A stretch of DNA of 49,533 nt from Eubacteriaceae bacterium (GTDB lineage: Bacteria; Bacillota; Clostridia; Eubacteriales; Anaerofustaceae): assembly GCA_017551505.1 (NCBI GenBank), contig JAFZLL010000050.1, forward strand, positions 1 through 49,533, given 5' to 3'. This document shows positions 47,679 to 49,533 of this stretch, piece by piece. Below the pieces are notes generated by a model that saw only the letters and a program-made list of their open reading frames with translations, did not search any database and was not told where the DNA came from. Every line of letters begins with the position of its first letter. The first letter of the stretch is position 1. Made by a program: the position numbers and the translations under genes.

Positions 47679-48935
47679 ATGTACATGAGAAGAGATATAG
47701 AGAAAATCTTGTTAAAGGCCGCAGAGTCATTCCAGGTAATCACTTTGTTTGGCAGCAGACAGGTGGGGAAAACGACCACAGCGGACCATCTGTTTGGTGA
47801 TGAATTCGGTTTTGTAACCTTGGATGATTCCGATGAACTGATTTTGGCTCACAATAATCCAAAAGGGTTTTTCGAGTCTCACCCATGGCCTCTCATTATC
47901 GACGAAGTCCAGAAAGAGCCCTGTCTCTTAAGTGAAATCAAAAGAATCGTGGATGAGCAGCGACGTATCTGGATGCGGAACGGAGAACAGAGAAAACTGA
48001 TGTTCGTTCTGACCGGATCGAATCAGTTTGAGCTTCAGGAGGGAATATCTGAGTCGCTTGCCGGGAGGACTGCCGTGATCAATATGGCAGGATTTACACA
48101 AATGGAGAAAAGAGGCATAGAAGGTTCCCTATTTGAAGTTGATTTTGAAAGCTCAATCGCAAAACAACATGCACATCCGGATTTTTATAAAAGCAGTATA
48201 GCTGTATTTGAGGATATATTTCAGGGAGGAATGCCGGATGTGTGCACCGGAGAATCTGAACGGAATACGTACTATAAAGCATATGTTGATACATACATTG
48301 AGAAAGATGTCCGAAAATTTATTTCAGCATCCAGCGAGATGCAGTTCAGACGTTTTATTGAAATACTGGCACTTAGGACTGCCCAGGAACTTGTATACAG
48401 CGATATTTCGAGGGATCTGGGAATCAATGTTGACACATGCAAGAGATGGATCTCGATATTGCAGACATCTGGGATAATCTACCTGCTTCAGCCATATATG
48501 TCAAATATGTCAAAGAGAATAATTAAGTCACCTAAGCTGTATTTTATGGATACAGGCCTGTGTTCATTTCTGTGTAAATGGCCGTCTGCCGAAATGCTGA
48601 GAGATGGAATAATGAACGGAGCGTTCTTTGAGACTTATGTAGTAAGCGAGGTGATAAAGAGCTTTCTGAACAATGGTGTGGATCCGGCTCAGTATTTGTA
48701 TTACTACAGGGACATAGATAAAAAAGAGGTAGATATACTTCTTGTAAAGGAAGGAACACTTTACCCTGTCGAAGTAAAAAAAGGCATTTCCCCCACAAAA
48801 CCGACAAAGAACTTTACCGTGTTGAAAAAATACGAGATGCCGATCGCTCGAGGAATGGTAATAGATAACACCGACGCAGTAAGGGCAATAAACGATAAAG
48901 CTTTCTGTTTCCCTGTTTCCCTGTTAGGAGTGTAA
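47679..48935 (+). CDS. AAA ATPase with DUF4143 C-terminal domain
   Basis: A 418-residue protein of the AAA_14/DUF4143 family. The ATPase has Walker A FGSRQVGKTT (near 25), Walker B WPLIIDEVQKEP and the sensor VLTGSNQFEL. DUF4143 in the C-terminal half ends with a PD-(D/E)XK-like nuclease pattern (EVDILLVKEGTLYPVEVKKG). The start is ATG 47679 with GGTGGAG upstream, near YMRRDIEKIL, the family start. These proteins are widespread in accessory DNA of gut anaerobes, and their role is unproven; a link to mobile elements or defence is suspected. A 36-bp palindrome lies upstream. Confidence 0.85.
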   Translation: MYMRRDIEKILLKAAESFQVITLFGSRQVGKTTTADHLFGDEFGFVTLDDSDELILAHNNPKGFFESHPWPLIIDEVQKEPCLLSEIKRIVDEQRRIWMRNGEQRKLMFVLTGSNQFELQEGISESLAGRTAVINMAGFTQMEKRGIEGSLFEVDFESSIAKQHAHPDFYKSSIAVFEDIFQGGMPDVCTGESERNTYYKAYVDTYIEKDVRKFISASSEMQFRRFIEILALRTAQELVYSDISRDLGINVDTCKRWISILQTSGIIYLLQPYMSNMSKRIIKSPKLYFMDTGLCSFLCKWPSAEMLRDGIMNGAFFETYVVSEVIKSFLNNGVDPAQYLYYYRDIDKKEVDILLVKEGTLYPVEVKKGISPTKPTKNFTVLKKYEMPIARGMVIDNTDAVRAINDKAFCFPVSLLGV

Positions 48936-49058
48936 CACCATAAATGCTGTGTATATAATGACAGTGGAAGGACAACGCTCGGGTTTAGTCAGGCATTATA
49001 CCTTCCAACTTATGACGCCGAAGAGCGGCTGGATAAATCGCTGAATCAGTATTTATAG
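48936..49058 (+). pseudogene. Gene remnant, C-terminal tail
   Basis: Between the ATPase stop and TAG 49056-49058, in the same frame, translation gives a sensible tail, TTLGFSQALYLPTYDAEERL then DKSLNQYL, but no start codon. It looks like the end of a lost gene; the family is not recognised. It ends nine bases before the HIT pseudogene start. Confidence 0.45.
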
Positions 49059-49067
49059 GGAAACAAC

Positions 49068-49335
49068 ATGGATAATTGTGAATGGTGCAGACTATCTGAA
49101 GAAGAAAAGCAGTTTCAGGTATACGAAGGCAGATCATGGTCTGTCTTCCTGTCTGATTAACAAGATTATATCGGACGGTGCATATTGGTCTTGAAGCGTC
49201 ATTGCAGTTCATTGTCAGGACTGACGGATGATGAATGGGAGGAGCTTCGCGATCTGGTCTGCAAAGTGGAGGCATGCCTGAAGGCTGCTTTGGGAGCAGC
49301 TCTATGTAACTGGAGCTGTCTGATGAACAGTTTCT
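49068..49335 (+). pseudogene. HIT-family gene, broken by a stop codon and by the IS
   Basis: ATG 49068 (AGGG nearby) starts MDNCEWCRLSEEEKQFQVYE and ends SVFLSD before TAA 49158-49160. Read-through gives a coherent continuation (QDYIGRCILVLKRHCSSLSG, then LTDDEWEELRDLVCKVEACL and LCNWSCLMNSFF), typical of a clostridial HIT subgroup whose next part is the catalytic His triad. The stop is one substitution from AAA (K in the usual ADKQDY). The gene is then cut at 49335 by the IS copy, so the catalytic histidines lie beyond it or are lost. It is a true double-hit pseudogene. Confidence 0.85.
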
Positions 49336-49493
49336 TTGAACACTCCCGCCACTTAGAGAAGTGGGGGATTCCTGCTTCAACGCTGCAGCTTACATACGGC
49401 GACGTATCGCCGTATACAGAGGCCGCCGGCTCCACAGGCGTTGTGGATTCGGACAGTTCCTGCCCTATCGTGATGGTATGCTGTATCACATGC
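49320..49493 (-). ncRNA. Putative omega (right-end) guide RNA of the right TnpB element
   Basis: On the minus strand the scaffold would run from 49493 to 49336 and the guide would be about 49335-49320 (AGAAACTGTTCATCAG), taken from the broken HIT gene. The hairpin at 49395-49414 is TACGGCGA, TACG, TCGCCGTA, perfectly paired, and a second hairpin CCACTT/AAGTGG is at 49349-49364. Inference from family biology. Confidence 0.5.
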
Positions 49494-49533
49494 CTATGCC
49501 GTATCCCTCAGGTACTCTCTGAGTCCTTCTTTA
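49336..49533 (-). mobile_element. IS200/IS605-family element, 3' part (right copy)
   Basis: The same element as at 1-242, in the opposite orientation. Minus strand 49496-49336 matches the left copy at 156 of 161 positions and ends at TTCAA (TTGAA on the plus strand at 49336-49340). It has interrupted a HIT-family gene. Only the last 198 bases lie in the window. Confidence 0.88.
49494..49533 (-). CDS. tnpB: TnpB C-terminal fragment, right copy
   Basis: The last 12 codons plus stop of tnpB, reading KEGLREYLRDTA then TAG. It differs from the left copy by Lys for Gln at the first residue. The rest of the gene lies beyond the window. Confidence 0.8.
   Translation of the reverse strand, partial: KEGLREYLRDTA

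Noticed and set aside
45345-49533. Prophage or CRISPR in the accessory right end
   Set aside because: No phage structural or integrase genes and no regularly spaced repeats were seen.

Overview
The window looks like a chromosomal contig from a Clostridia-like member of the Bacillota (Firmicutes). The evidence is strong AGGAGG-type ribosome binding sites, low-GC Gram-positive promoters (TTGACA/TATAAT), an L10 leader, DUF951, the paired radical-SAM/DUF2344 genes, an UPF0397-type ECF transporter and a short archaeal/eukaryotic-type AspRS. The family cannot be fixed from the sequence alone. Most of the window has balanced base composition; 39.1-41.2 kb and roughly 45.4 kb to the right end are visibly AT-richer and look accessory. 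Both window ends lie inside the 3' ends of two inward-facing copies of one IS200/IS605 (TnpB) element, so the contig probably stops where repeats broke the assembly.

Left part (0.2-20.7 kb). Two unknown genes abut the left IS. A divergent PfkB kinase/BtpA pair and a LEA-like helical repeat protein follow. A long minus-strand series then runs (in transcription order) UPF0397 ECF transporter (S, double ATPase, T), a 65-aa protein, an MFS permease, a newly noticed 42-aa membrane peptide, a 118-aa membrane protein, a membrane-anchored SH3 protein, adenosylhomocysteinase, SAH/MTA deaminase and a NimA-like flavoprotein. An AI-2E-family permease is divergent from lspA-uvrB-THUMP methyltransferase-GNAT. 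A zinc-ribbon/TPR protein, CvpA and DUF951 complete this part.

Middle (20.9-38.8 kb). The rpmG-secE-nusG-rplKA and leader-rplJL cluster ends in a terminator and is not followed by rpoBC. Next come a lipoprotein, a frameshifted DUF4177-like gene, a zinc-ribbon membrane protein, asnS-aspS, the radical SAM/DUF2344 pair, efp, holA, and CPBP protease-LemA-DUF2207.

Right part (39.2-49.5 kb). A DUF6273 zinc-ribbon protein, pepT, a GNAT-fRMsr fusion, a DUF1508 protein and guaA are followed by accessory DNA: a DUF4160/DUF2442 pair with an operator inside its promoter, a HIT protein, repeat- and dyad-rich DNA, an AAA/DUF4143 ATPase behind a 36-bp palindrome, and a HIT-family pseudogene cut by the right IS copy.

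The most notable points are a GMP synthase whose glutaminase half lacks its catalytic region, the coupled ahcY-mtaD pair (a possible inosylhomocysteine route), the two TnpB element ends with a structure-preserving base change in their putative guide RNA, the DUF4160/DUF2442 module, and an orphan promoter-to-terminator unit at about 46.9-47.1 kb. All functions are read from sequence motifs remembered for these families; no database search was run.
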